In this document: piece after piece, positions 22,376-33,968 of the stretch
Position numbering within the stretch: the stretch's first letter is position 1
Layout of the letters: each line of letters opens with the position of its first letter
Assembly (NCBI GenBank): GCA_030998225.1
Contig: JAPYXD010000581.1
Span: 3,100,001-3,164,000 of the forward strand
Source of the DNA: Diplolepis rosae
Taxonomy: Eukaryota; Arthropoda; Insecta; Hymenoptera; Diplolepididae
DNA length: 64,000 nucleotides
Direction of reading: 5' to 3'
Notes under the pieces: model-generated
The model's input: only the letters and a program-made list of their open reading frames with translations
Told to the model about the DNA's origin: nothing
The model's database searches: none
Translations under genes and position numbers: made by a program

Positions 22376-24110
22376 TCTAATCTTATAAATACTATTGTTT
22401 TTACAGTACTGCAGTATATGTTGTTTTTGTATGATGAAGAAATGGATAATGGGTCCTCTATATAGTATGTATCACAAACCTAGTTCCTGCGAGAAGCTCA
22501 GTACAAAGGTTTCTGAATAATTATTTCTCTATCATCTTATTTATTCTTGCTGTATGCAACCATGCACAATTCTATTCTAAACTTATATGTATTTTGTTGG
22601 TTGGGAGCAAAAAGGTACCTATCCAGAACGGTATATTGTGTAATAAGTGAGGTAAGCATACAATTACAGACAAGTGTGATATTTGCATGATTTCCTTATA
22701 TGTAAGAAATATGCCACATATCGTGCTTGTAGAGAAAGCAGAAAGTGGTTCGTCAACAAATTATTTTTGGTTTATTGTTGTCAAAGTTTATTCGATAAAT
22801 CAAATCAAATACCAATTGTTTCACTTAACTAAAATGACCCAAATTTGGAGTTTATCATCGGGGGTGGGGAAGGTCATAGGAAATTTGATGTTTTATTTGA
22901 ATTGCGCATGCGTGACACTGGTGAGGATTAGTTTCCCGCACCAATCTGAATTTGGAAATTTTCGGCACGCTCTGCATCTTCAAAAAGCGGCATATTTCAT
23001 GCACGTGTTCTGATAGTTAATGTTCGGTACCCCATTTTAAATTGATAGAAGTGAAAATATTTTTTCAAAAAATTTACGAAGTGAATTTGAGTCTAAGTAT
23101 GTAAATTCAAAAACTTGACCTTCAAAAATTTTAATGAAACCAATTATCATTGACCAAATTCAGACCAAACGATGGGTTATTATTGAGTTTATTATTTAAA
23201 CATTTGAAAGATTTTTTTTTCTAAGAATATTAAATTAAATCTCTATATAAATAATTTCTGAACAGGTACCTTATTGCTCTCGAGCGACGATATATTACGA
23301 TCATGTGTTTTAAATGTTATAAATAAATACTTAATTCATAAACAATTTATTTGATTTGAGAGGTTTCATCACCTTTGCATTTAAAAAAAATAATTTTTAT
23401 TGCATAAAAAGGTCCCTTAGGGTCCTAAGAATAATGCCTAATAGGTTTTTCGTGGGGGCGGGGCATAACAGATTAGAGGTATATCAAAATTATAGTACTT
23501 TTTCAAGTTATTAGAACTTTAAACGCGTTTTTCTCGAAACTGACTTCTTTAAATCGGCAAGACATGCTATTCCAACAATTTTCAAATGCCGTTCTTGCAA
23601 AAATGAATATTTTTTTATAATCGTGGGTACTTCAGTGGGCAATCTTATAAACATTAGAAAAAACTTTGTTTTTTTGTTCCAGGTGCAAATCTCAATTTTT
23701 AAAATGTCTTGCCGCGGACGACCTCTGATAATAATTTGTTTGTCGCCATATACCAAAAGTTAGCCTTATCGCTATCGTTTTTCGTGCGGAAAGTTTATTT
23801 TAGCGCACTAGTGCGGGAAAAATCAACTTTCCGCACGCGAAACGACACCGACTCGCCTAACAATCGGTATACCGTGAACAAAAAAAAATCGTTCGTATCA
23901 ATCACGTGCGGAAAGGCGTATAAATATTCTATTTTTGGACACGGCAATACTCAGCCGAGATTTTGTGTTTCTTAAAAAAAAAAATTTTGTTATAAATTTA
24001 ATATATTATTTTATAAACCCTATAAATTTTAATTGCTTCACGTTTTGTTATCTGTCTGAAAATAAATCATAAATATGACACTATTTTTGGAGGCTCGAAG
24101 GTGATGAAAC
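22376..24110. other. Intergenic AT-rich region
   Basis: No gene recognised. A local nested palindrome at 23781-23841 (arms ttcgtgcggaaagtt / aactttccgcacgcgaa around gcactagtgc) stands out. The open frame 22687-23013 shows no known motif. Confidence 0.5.
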
Positions 24111-24124
24111 CCGTAAAGAATAGT

Positions 24125-24510
24125 ACATTGTTAACCAAGTGGGGTTCAAGGAGATTCCCATCTTGCGCGGCAACTTTAAGCTCCTTGAGAATCGACTAGT
24201 ACCCCACTCGATTAACATATTATTTTCTCTTCATACCGCGAAGGGGAATGCGATTTTTGGGCCTGGCGCGAAACAGCAGAAATGATTGGTTCCTCAATCG
24301 ACTGATGCAACCATGACATCAACAAGAACGTAGTATTTCTCCTACGCGGACCACGCTAACCTAATAATTAAAGTTGGAATTCAAATATTTCCAAACTTTC
24401 CCGTCACTGATGTGGAAAAGTAAGTTATATCACATGGACTCATCATCAATCGTGAAATCAATCATTTTTTCTGTTTCGCGCCAGGGCCTCAAAATCGCAT
24501 TTCCCGCGCA
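24125..24510. repeat. Two adjacent inverted repeats (hairpins)
   Basis: The first hairpin pairs gtggggttcaaggag (24140-24154) with ctccttgagaa and taccccac to about 24212. In the second, about 75 bp near 24245-24325 (gcctggcgcgaaacag, then atgattg) pair with 24432-24510 (ctgtttcgcgccagggc). No TA or 8-bp target duplication was resolved. Confidence 0.5.
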
Positions 24511-24896
24511 GGTACCAATGAAAACGTTTTTCTTGGATGTATCGAAATATTTACTTCATCGAAAAAAATGTTTGATTGCATAAAATGTTGATTAATTTAA
24601 CAAAAATTTTTGGTTAAAACAACCAAGGATCTGGTTGATCAAATCAAACTTTTGTTAAATCAAACAATATTTTCCGAGTATTATAATTATTTTTCTCTCA
24701 TTCTAAAGTACATTTAAGGGCATTATTTTATATTATATTTTTAAAATAGAATATTAAATATAAATTATGAATATACAAAAAATATAAAAATAATATAAAA
24801 AAGTTGCATTCTATATTGTGTTCAAATAAATATTATTTACAAATTTTGTTTGTTAAGGTTTTAACTGTGTGTTATCAATTATGTTTGTGTGCATTG

Positions 24897-24897
<1 letters not shown>

Positions 24898-24930
<33 letters not shown>
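24898..24930. repeat. (AT)n microsatellite
   Basis: An uninterrupted AT dinucleotide run of about 32 bp. Confidence 0.95.
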
Positions 24931-24932
<2 letters not shown>

Positions 24933-25667
24933 ATTGAAGTCTGAAATTCTTGTTTTTTCTAAAAATCATCCTTTTCCTATCTTTTAGAACTTATTGGATC
25001 TAGAGTACTATTCTGCACTCAAACGGGAGGGGATTCGCCCTGATCAGTCTCTTTACTAATTGGAAATCGAAAGTGTTTATATTTAGTTTCAGTATTATTG
25101 GTATCAGCTTTATCTAATTTGCTCTCCGCTTGAAATAATGGATAACCCATTTATACTCATGACTCATAATAGATGACGTACGCGGAAGAAGAGGAGCTTC
25201 GTCTGCAAAAATCTATTGTCGAGTTTTCATGGTTTCCGATAGTTTAGAAGTTGCTCTTCCCAGCTCAAAAATCGAAAAAAATATCACGCCGTGTCAGTAG
25301 ACTGGTTCGCTATCTGCAACTGTTTTCTTCGTCTCTGGTGCGATTATCTATTCTTTGAAGGCAGAGGTCGTCAGCGACTTATTAGGCGAAAACGAAGCAG
25401 CATTTGTCCGTCCATACAGTTAAAAATTCACGAAAATAACAAATTTACTATAAAAACAGGAAAAAATGTAAAAGCGTTCTATAAATGACTACTCAAAACA
25501 CTGCCAATGTTTCTAAATAATACACTACAAGTGTTTCAGAAAACGATTAAATGTTTTTCATAATTAATTAACTTTAAAAACCTGTCATGTCTCGAATTTC
25601 ACCAATATTTGGAAAGAAAAGAAAATATCAATTTGTTAAAAAAAAAATAGGAAGTTCTGAGGAGTAT
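24931..25667. other. Intergenic spacer
   Basis: No gene or repeat recognised. Confidence 0.5.
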
Positions 25668-25699
25668 ACGAGGTCTGTCCGGAAAGTATCGGGCCTACC

Positions 25700-25935
25700 T
25701 TTATATCTCCGCACTGACGCTATTCTTCATCATCGGGCAGGTGGCATTCTTCAAAGTAATCCCCACTTGACTGAATAACACGGTTCCAGCGATGTTTCCA
25801 CTTCTCGATACAGTCCTGGAATTCACTTTCAGGGGTGGCCTTGATAACGCTCGTCGCATTTTTTTCAACCGTCGTTTTGTCATCGAATCGCTGCGCGCTC
25901 CGTGCATTCTCACGCGACACACGACTTTGAAATAG
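25700..25935 (-). pseudogene. Mariner transposase C-terminus
   Basis: The minus-strand frame reads NATSVIKATPESEFQDC, IEKWKHRWNRVIQSSGDYFE, the usual mariner C-terminal block, followed by ECHLPDDEE and a stop. It lies just inside the left TIR, as expected for the 3' end of the gene. Confidence 0.85.
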
Positions 25936-26315
25936 TACAGTTTTTTTTCTTTTTGATATTTTGAGCTGAACTTTTCCCAAAAACTTCTTTATGTATTATA
26001 TTTTAATACTCAATAATTAGTTATTGGAAATTCGAAACTTCGTCACTCAACTTTTGCGATTGTATGACAAAATTCGGAATTCGTAGTAGTACACATTTGA
26101 AAATTCACCGAGCGAGTAATAATTGACGCAGAATTATCGGAGTAGGCTTGTTATTTAGCTCTTTAGTTGCATAGTAATCAAAGAAATTTTCATGAACATA
26201 TATTAATAATCGTCTGAAATATAGCGAGAGTAACATTGAAAAACCTAAAATTAATTTTTTTCAATTTTCCGCTAAATTATCGTTTTTTTCAATGTTCCAC
26301 CTATTTTATCGAAAA

Positions 26316-26560
26316 AAACATCCCCAACTCGATTTATTAATAAAGTTAGTACACCAGAATTATAAGAAATAATATTTTGATAATAAATAATTAAACAATA
26401 AGAAACTAACCCTAACCCATCCGAACCTAAAATTATTCTTAATATTCTTGGACTAATAATCAAAAATATTATTGAAATAACAAATAAAATTAAAATAATA
26501 ATAAAATATTTATTATTTAAATCATTAATTATATACTCTTTACTATACATTACAACTATC
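26316..26560 (-). pseudogene. nad5: Nuclear mitochondrial insertion (NUMT): nad5 fragment
   Basis: The minus strand encodes about 80 residues of NADH dehydrogenase subunit 5, including SDGLGLVSYCLIIYYQN and LINRVGDVFF, the most conserved part of the protein. Two AGA codons stand where serine is expected (SPRILRIILG); AGA is serine in the invertebrate mitochondrial code, which argues for a mitochondrial origin and an arthropod host. The tryptophan usually before DGLG is replaced by a serine codon (TCG). Homology starts near 26560 and stops near 26316. The fragment sits inside the mariner at 25673-29147. Confidence 0.92.
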
Positions 26561-26675
26561 GAAGAAGTTTTTTTGCTCTGCACTGAGCAATTTCGGAATG
26601 AACTTCGCACACACGCGTGTCATTTGTAAATTTGAGTTTAAAATTTCACAAATTATAGTTTTTGGTATTCCAAGG
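26560..26675 (-). pseudogene. Mariner transposase middle fragment
   Basis: The minus strand reads GIPKTIICEILNSNLQMTRVC and on to AKKLLR before the NUMT begins. It continues the HTH-to-linker part of the transposase that is cut at the other side of the hAT-like element (ELEEDLG at about 28790). Confidence 0.7.
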
Positions 26676-28773
26676 CAGTGTGCTCAGATTGCAAACCGGG
26701 GTACCTACAGACAAGATTGCACGCCGTGTCCGTGTGAAGCGAGTAGGGAGAGACGACGGGGAGCGCTGCTTTTGTTTCTTCCTCGTCGTTCTTGCGTGCG
26801 AGAACAGCACCTCCAACTTCTCCTTATTCTCCTCGGTTCCTCCTTGCAATGCTATCTGTTAGAGAGTCGAAATTGAGAATTGTATTTTTCTCGAATCCGT
26901 GCAAAAGGAGCGGGAAGCAGACGACAATTTCGAATTTACGAAATATGAAGTTATAGAATTAATACTTCTTTTTTCAATATTTTTGAAAAAATCTGCTTGA
27001 TTTGAACATCTGAAATCTCCTACAAAATTGTATAAGGATTTTATAACACTTGAAAAATACAAAATTTAATACCAATCAATATTTACAATTTTAACCAATA
27101 TAAAAATTGAATAGAATTTTAAGTTTTCAAATTAAATCTTAAATCATGAATTTCGGATTTCTATTCATTCATTAAATAAATTTAATCAGTGAATTATTTT
27201 CTATTAAAAAGAATGTCTTAATAGAAAATTAAAATTTCTATTCAAGTTCAAAATCGATATATTCAATTATACAGTAAAATTATTTTAATCTTAATTTTTT
27301 TAGCCTAAGCATACATTTTGAGTTTAAAATATAAAAATATAATTTATTTATGTACTTCTATTAGAAATTTTTTCCTTTAGGTAGAGTATTTCATTTTTTG
27401 TTAAAAAAATGTAAGATGAAAATATTTCTAACCTGAAATTGAGTATACCAATTTTAAGCTTGAATAGAAATTTAAATTTTCTATTAAGAAATTGTTTTTA
27501 ATAGAAAATAATTCTCTGATTAAAATTTTTTTAAATGTACGGGTAATATGAATGGAAATCCGAAATTCATGATTTAAGATTTAATTTGAAAACCTAAAAT
27601 TCTATTCAATTTTTATATTGGTTAAAATTGTAAATATTGATTGGTATTAAATTTTTTATTTTTCAAGTGTTAAAATCCTTATACTATTTTGTAGGAGATT
27701 TCAGATGTTCAATTCAAGCAGATTTTTTTTTAAATATTGAAGCAGAGATTTTTATTTAAAAAATTAAATGCTGTACGAAAAAGAGAATTTTTTCATATAA
27801 AGTAATTGTCTTAAAATGTAAAGAACTTTTAAATTAATATATTGACGTGAAATTTTAAACATTTTTTGACTTTTTATTTTACTAGTTAATTATATTTCGA
27901 GTTTTTAAATCTCCTATTAGTTTTACAAGATCTTCCAACAGTTTAATTCAGGCAAGTATTTTTCAAGTACAAAATCGATATATTCAATTCTATATTAAAA
28001 TTATTTTTATCTTAATTTTTTTTAGCCTATGCATACATTTTGAGTTTAAAATATAAAAATATATTTTATGTACTTCTATTAGAAATTTTTTCCTTTACGT
28101 AGAGTATTTCATTTTTTGTTAAAAAAATGTAAGATGAAAATATTTCTAACCTAAAATTGAGTATATCAATTTTAAGCTTGAATAGAAATTTAAATTTGCT
28201 ATTAAGACATTCTTTTTAATAGAAAATAATTCTCTAATTAAATTTTTTTTAAATGTACGGGTAAGATGAATGGAAATCCGAAATTCATGATTCAAGATTT
28301 AATTTGAAAACCTAAAATTCTATTCAATTTCTATATTGGTTAAAATTGTAAATATTGATTGGTATTAAATTTTTTATTTTTCAAGTGTTAAAATCCTTAT
28401 ACAATTTTGTAGGAGATTTCAGATGTTCAAATCAAGCAGATTTTTCAAATATATTGAAAAAAGAAGTATTAATTATATAACTACATATTTTGTAAATTCG
28501 AAATTGTCGTCTGCTTCCCGCCTCTTTTGCACGGAGTCGAGAAAAATACAATTCTCAATTTCGACTCTCTAACAGACAGCATGAAATCTAAAAATAGCAT
28601 TGCAAGGAGGAACCGAGGAGAATAAGGAGAAGTTGTAGGTGCCGTTCTCGCACGCAAGAACGACGAGGAAGAAACAAAAGCAGCGCGCCCCGTCGTCACT
28701 CCCTACTCGCTTCACACGGACACGGCGTGCAATCGCGTCTGTAGGTACCCCTGTTTGCAATCTGAGCACACTG
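26676..28773. mobile_element. hAT-like foldback element, 2.1 kb
   Basis: Terminal inverted repeats start cagtgtgctcagattgcaaa on both strands. The flanking 8-mers ttccaagg (26668-26675) and ttcccagg (28774-28781) match at 7 of 8 positions, the target size of hAT elements. Arms are complementary for several hundred bp (26676-27250 with 28210-28773). Inside, about 430 bp are duplicated in direct orientation (27295-27730 and 28010-28445). No transposase is present. Confidence 0.75.
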
Positions 28774-28784
28774 TTCCCAGGTCT

Positions 28785-28959
28785 TCTTCTAGTTCCCGCA
28801 CAGTCATACGACGATCTTGTTCGATCGCAAGTCGCACCCGCTCAATATTATACACTCATTCCCAAAGGCCTTCTGCATCATCTGAATAGTTTCCGAACTC
28901 GTTTTTCCGAGTTGAAAACAAAATATGATGCAAATTCGTTGATCTTGCTTTTCAGTCAT
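28785..28959 (-). pseudogene. Mariner transposase N-terminus
   Basis: The minus strand starts MTEKQDQRICIIFCFQLGK and runs through TIQMMQKAFGNE. A deletion of roughly 60 codons and a frame change lead to ERVRLAIEQDRRMTVRELEEDL, where the hAT-like element begins. This is the 5' end of the mariner gene, inside the right TIR. Confidence 0.8.
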
Positions 28960-29149
28960 TTTTAACAATCACAAAATCCCTCGAACTCAAAAATAGCTTT
29001 GTAAACAAGGACACGCTGCGCAGATGTCAGCAAGCAACCGATAGCGATAGTCTCTTGAGGCTTTACTGTTGCCGTTCATGCCCCGCAGAGGTCGCTCGAA
29101 CACTATGGCGCGTAGATATAAAGGTAGGCCTGATACTTTCCGGACAGAT

Positions 29150-29997
29150 AATATTACTATATTGTTTAAATAAAATTTTGATCTCGAAATAGTTATTTGT
29201 ATTATAATTAATTATAATATTATCTATTGTTATTTGTGTAATTTATTCATGTATAATCAACTTCTAAAAAACGCGCCAAATTGGGCTATGAGTGGGGGGA
29301 ACTTAATGGTGGGAGGAAGTATGGAGGGTGGTGTCCTTCTTTTCCTATCAAGCCATCTGATCACCCTAATGATTCTCAATATATATAAATCAATATATAT
29401 CAATGTATGAGCACAGGTTTCACTATGATCGGCCATTGAATTTTGATAAAGTAAAAAAAAAATTACAAAATTGTTAGTTTTTAATTGTTTATTTAAAAAC
29501 AATTTTAATTCTTGTTTTTGAACGTGAAGGACATCATCATTTTTCAATGTTTTTTAAAATGATTTTTAAAGTTCAAAACTCCCGACGCGTCATTTTGAGC
29601 CTCTGACTCGAGCGGTTGGGTGCACCCAGAATAGTATTGAAAAGTGATGAAAATGATACTTAGAGACATTTGTAGGTATGAAGGGTTTTATTATTACTTC
29701 CAGTCATTATAAATTCTACACTGAGGTTTACTTTCAAAGAGGTTATATCCTTTGAATTATGTAGTTGGAATGGACGCCTGGGGTTTTCTCTGACCTGAAG
29801 TACTTTTAGATAAGCTTTTCTTGCAATTCGGAAATTAGGATTTTCAATTTCTTTTGATTGGTTGAATAAGTACGAATCCTGAAAGATTACGTTTTCGTTT
29901 TCGAACTGTAGGACAAATCTTTCGATTGGTCACAGCTTTACTGTTGAAGACAATGGAACGTTTAGTGGTAATCCATACATGGAAGTGATAAAAGTAC
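29150..29997. other. Intergenic spacer
   Basis: No gene or repeat recognised. The open frame 29257-29547 (minus) is not convincing. Confidence 0.5.
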
Positions 29998-30646
29998 GGG
30001 AGATGTACCAGATACGGGACGGGTTTTGTTTTTCGGCCATATCTTTTGACTGAGTTAAGATTTTGAGTTCATATAAGGATCAAATTAAAGCTAATGTATT
30101 TGCGCAACTTTTATCTGCAGATAGTATATTGATATCATAAACAGAAATAAAATTATGACCATTTTCGTAAAGTGATGTTTTTCGGACCAAAACATTTTTG
30201 GCACCAGGTACGGGACACCTAGAAAAATCCGCTAAAAATCGGAAAATATGAAGTAAAAACACGGTAAATAAAGAAAATGTCAATTTTTATTAATTCTGAA
30301 AGATTTCAGTGGCAAAAAGGAATATAAAAAATGGTGTTTTTTCATTATTTCAATCTAATTGACAAATGGACAAAACCAAATCAAAATATCAATTTATATG
30401 CAAAACACTCACCTTGTTCGGTTAAATAACTTGGATTAACAGCACTTTGAAAATAATTCGATAAAACTTTTTAAAATGGTTTTCGCACACGATGTCTTGA
30501 GCTAGCACAAGGAATGCGACTATTCACATCGGTGTTTTACTAAAAATTAGCTACTGTCATTAGAAACATTTGAAACTACTTTAATTGGCCATATTGGTAT
30601 TTTAACATTGAAAGAATCAGCTGTCCCGCAACTGGTACATCTCCCC
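29998..30646. mobile_element. Non-coding TIR element, 649 bp
   Basis: gggagatgtaccagatacgg at the left pairs with the complement gggagatgtaccagttgcgg at the right (21 of 23 bp match over the full arm). No target duplication is certain. It has no coding capacity. It ends about 40 bp before the transposase-like gene and might be an upstream neighbour or part of the same composite. Confidence 0.6.
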
Positions 30647-31016
30647 TCCTTTATTATACCTTCAGTTTTTTAAATTGAACTAAATGCCAAATCAGAAGAT
30701 TGGTTGCAATCCTTTCAAGTTGAGGAACCATACGTGGATTAGAAAAGGTGTTGTAAAAGCTCCTTCGGCATTTAAAGGAAAGTTTCCTGAGCTCAGAAAG
30801 TACGTTTGCATCAGCTTCAGATTTCACATTTCCTATAATACCATACTATAAAATAAGGTAAGTGTTTCTGTAAATGATAATAATAATACATCTTTTGAAG
30901 AAGATTCTGCTGAAGAACCTTCCGATCATTAAGAAGATCCTTCTTCGCCTGATTTGCCGAGTAGCGACAAGGAATATGTTGAAGGAGATACGGGATTTGA
31001 AATGATAAATTCAGTA

Positions 31017-32363
31017 GGGGAGAAGCGGCGAAATTGGCGCGTCGTCTAAATTGGCGCACCCTATTTTTCAGAAAATGATAACATAACAAAAAATAAAAAT
31101 AGTTCTATCGTGTGCATTCTTGTATGATATGTATTTGATAGAAAAAATTATAAAAATCTAATTGCTTAATACAGTTTTATTGCGATTAATCGTTTTTTGG
31201 CATAATGGTTATGTTCGAAGCCACTGAGTTAAATCGTTAAATAATAGTAATTCAAGGTGAATTAGATTAATGCAACGATTTTATAACCTTTGATATTTAA
31301 TCATACGATTAGGATAGAATATTTGTATGAAAAAATAAGCATTTTACGTAAAAAGTATTTAATTAATGAACGATACACTTGCGGCAAAATTGGCGCATAC
31401 GAGATTCAAATCAGAGGCGAAGTTGGCACACGTGTTGTGTTTCTGGAAACCGGTGACTGAAGTCAAGTGCTCGGATGTTTATGATTGAAAATATAAAGAA
31501 GATAGTAAGTACACAATTATTAATATATAGATATATACATTTGAATGTTGCTGGACTTTTCTGCTAATCTTTTTCTTACGATTTTTTGTGACATGGGATG
31601 TAATGTGGTTCGCAAAACTGATGTAACGACTTTGTAAGGTTATATTCATTTGAACAATCAGTAGTTAAATTTTTTTTTAAGTTTGAGGTATTAAGGCATT
31701 TTAAAAGCGATTTTTAATAATTAATTTGCAGTCTGACAGTGTTTTGAAAGTTTTCTCGATTTTAAGATGTCAAAGCAATGTAAGAAAAAAATTGTATTTT
31801 TGATTGATTGTTTCTATTATTTATAAGTCTTCTAAAGTTAATAATTGTATATACTTCTGATTACAAATTCAAATAATTCTCTATAAAAATGATTTCAATT
31901 TGAATATTCACTTAAATATCCACAATTGGCAGTATTTTATTGTACAAATATAAAATATATTTTAACTTTGGCTGGTTTATGTGAATAAAGGTATAAAAAA
32001 CTTCACATATCTTGATATACTATCTCAAATTTAATTTCAAATTATAACTACCTCTTTTCATCAACCTTTGCTACTGAAATGTAATTCTAAATCTATGAAA
32101 ATATAACTAATACGTGGCAAGAGAAGATTATAATATTAGTGCGTCAATTTACCCGACATGGCGGGTAAATTGACGCAGGTGCAGTCCTTCGGAAATCTGA
32201 ATAAAAACCTGCTTTAATAATTTTCAATGCAATCTTTATCCATTGGAAAGTATAGAAAAGATATCCAGCTATTAAATAAATATTTTTTCATAATTTTTAG
32301 TCATATACTTTCTTTTTAAACTCGCACTTTCTATTAGGTGCGCCAATTTCGCCGCTTCTCCCC
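31017..32363. mobile_element. TIR element inserted in the transposase-like gene, 1,347 bp
   Basis: Ends are exact inverted repeats beginning GGGGAGAAGCGGCGAAATTG, flanked by TA at 31015-31016 and 32364-32365. Removing the element with one TA restores a GTA codon and the frame continues INSV-KEKF. The interior repeats the aaattggcgca motif and has a palindrome near 32152 (gtcaatttacccg / cgggtaaattgac). No transposase ORF is visible. Confidence 0.85.
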
Positions 32364-32677
32364 TAAAAGAAAAGTTTCTGAAAGCACATAATTTTCGAAA
32401 TAAAATTTTCTGATTAAGTGTAATTTCGCAGAGTGGGACTGTACGACATTTGCAAAAAGAATTTAATATCACCTTTAAATTGGCTCAAAAGGCTAAACAA
32501 ATACAAATGAAATATGGATTTAGTTCATATGCACCGCCAAGAAAATCTGTATTCTTTCCGAAACTGATTATTCTTATTCCTAGACAAAAATATTGCGTAT
32601 TGGTAAAACAAGCTGATGGTAAGAGAGTAAAAATTCAAAAACGGTTAATATTATGCAAACTAAAAGAAGCATACGTA

Positions 32678-33968
32678 CACTACCGTCGGAAATTGTGCGC
32701 ACGGTGCTTGTGATCGCTATTAAAAATCACTGCTGACTTTGAACCACGATATCTCGGTGAAAAAAAGAGATAGTGCATTTTTAAAAATACAGTTGAAAAG
32801 CTTATGAAATTCCATGTCTAGTGATGCTCAATAAATATTTTTTTGACTTTTTGAAAATAATACAGCACGTGAGGAATTAAAAAAAAAAATTCAAGATTTT
32901 TTCAAATTCTCTACCTCAACTTCAACTTTTTGCATGGCCTAGGAAAAATTTTTCCAAAATCTGAAAATTTTAAGACATAAAGTCTAAAATCTTATCTTTA
33001 ATTTAAGCCAAGAAAACTTGAAAAATATTCATGGGTACCCGAGATACGATTAAAAATGTTCAATCGTATCTGAGTTGAATTTTAATCGACGATCACGATT
33101 CTCGGCCGGTTTGTTGCTCGCCTACTTCGTTGAGGCAGGAACGAATAGGCCACGCACAAAGGTGGCGCTTCAGTGGAGCTCTCTTATATGTTCTTTGATC
33201 CAAGAACGTGTTTCCTTTATTTCCTTTCCATTCATTCTTAGTTAATATTTACAATGACTATTAAAATTTTTATTAATGTTCTAGTTTATAAGAATTTTAA
33301 GAAATAAAAAATGTTTACATATCATTGTTCTATTCGTTAATATGGGGATAATATTGGATTTAAATAATTTTTAATAATCACAAACTAACAATAAATATTT
33401 TTTTAAATTTGGAATAATTAGAAATAAAAATTACTAATGAACAGAATCAAAAATACATATAAGAGGGCTCCACTTAAACGCCACCTTTGTGCGTGGCCAT
33501 TTCGGTCCCGCTTCAACGAAGGAGGCGAGCAACAAACCGTCCGAAAATCGTGATCGTCGATTAAAATTCAACTCAGATACGATTGAACATTTTTAATCGT
33601 ATCTCGGGTACCCATGAATATTTTTCAAGTTTTCTTGGCTTAAATTAAAGATAAGATTTTAGACTTTATGTCTTAAAATTTTCAGATTTTGGAAAAATTT
33701 TTCCTAGGCCATGCAAAAAGTTGAAGTTGAGGTAAAGAATTTGAAAAAATCTTGAATTTTTTTTTTTAATTCCTCACGTGCTGTATTATTTTCAAAAAGT
33801 CAAAAAAATATTTGTTGAGCATCACTGAACGTGAAATTTCATAAGCTTTCCAACTGTATTTTTAAAAATGCCCTATCCCTTTTTGTCACCGAGATATCGT
33901 GGTTCAAAGTCAGCAGTGATTTTCAATAGCGATCACGAGCACCGTGCGCACAATTTCGGACGGTAGTG
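32678..33968. mobile_element. Long-arm palindromic Tc1/mariner-type element, 1,291 bp
   Basis: The ends CACTACCGTCGGAAATTGTG (left) and the near-complement at right flank arms of about 510 bp each around a ~260-bp centre. TA lies at 32676-32677 and 33969-33970. With one TA the host frame reads EAY-V-HFKTLYP without interruption. The CACTACCGT start and TA target fit Tc1-like elements. No transposase is present; the short open frames are chance. Confidence 0.9.

Larger units (their letters stand above)
25673..29147 (-). mobile_element. Mariner element split by a mitochondrial insertion and a hAT-like element
   Basis: The left end tctgtccggaaagtatcggg and right end (complement tctgtccggaaagtatcagg) are inverted repeats that continue as cctacctttatatct. 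TA lies next to the right end (29148-29149 region) and a TATA before the left end. On the minus strand the transposase N-terminus is at 28959-28787, a middle part at 26671-26560 and the C-terminus at 25930-25700. Foreign DNA between them accounts for most of the 3.5 kb. Confidence 0.75.

Noticed and set aside
26598..26876. Cysteine/arginine-rich frames at 26.6-26.9 kb and their mirror at 28.5-28.9 kb
   Set aside because: They lie in the inverted arms of the hAT-like element and mirror each other; no protein family matches.
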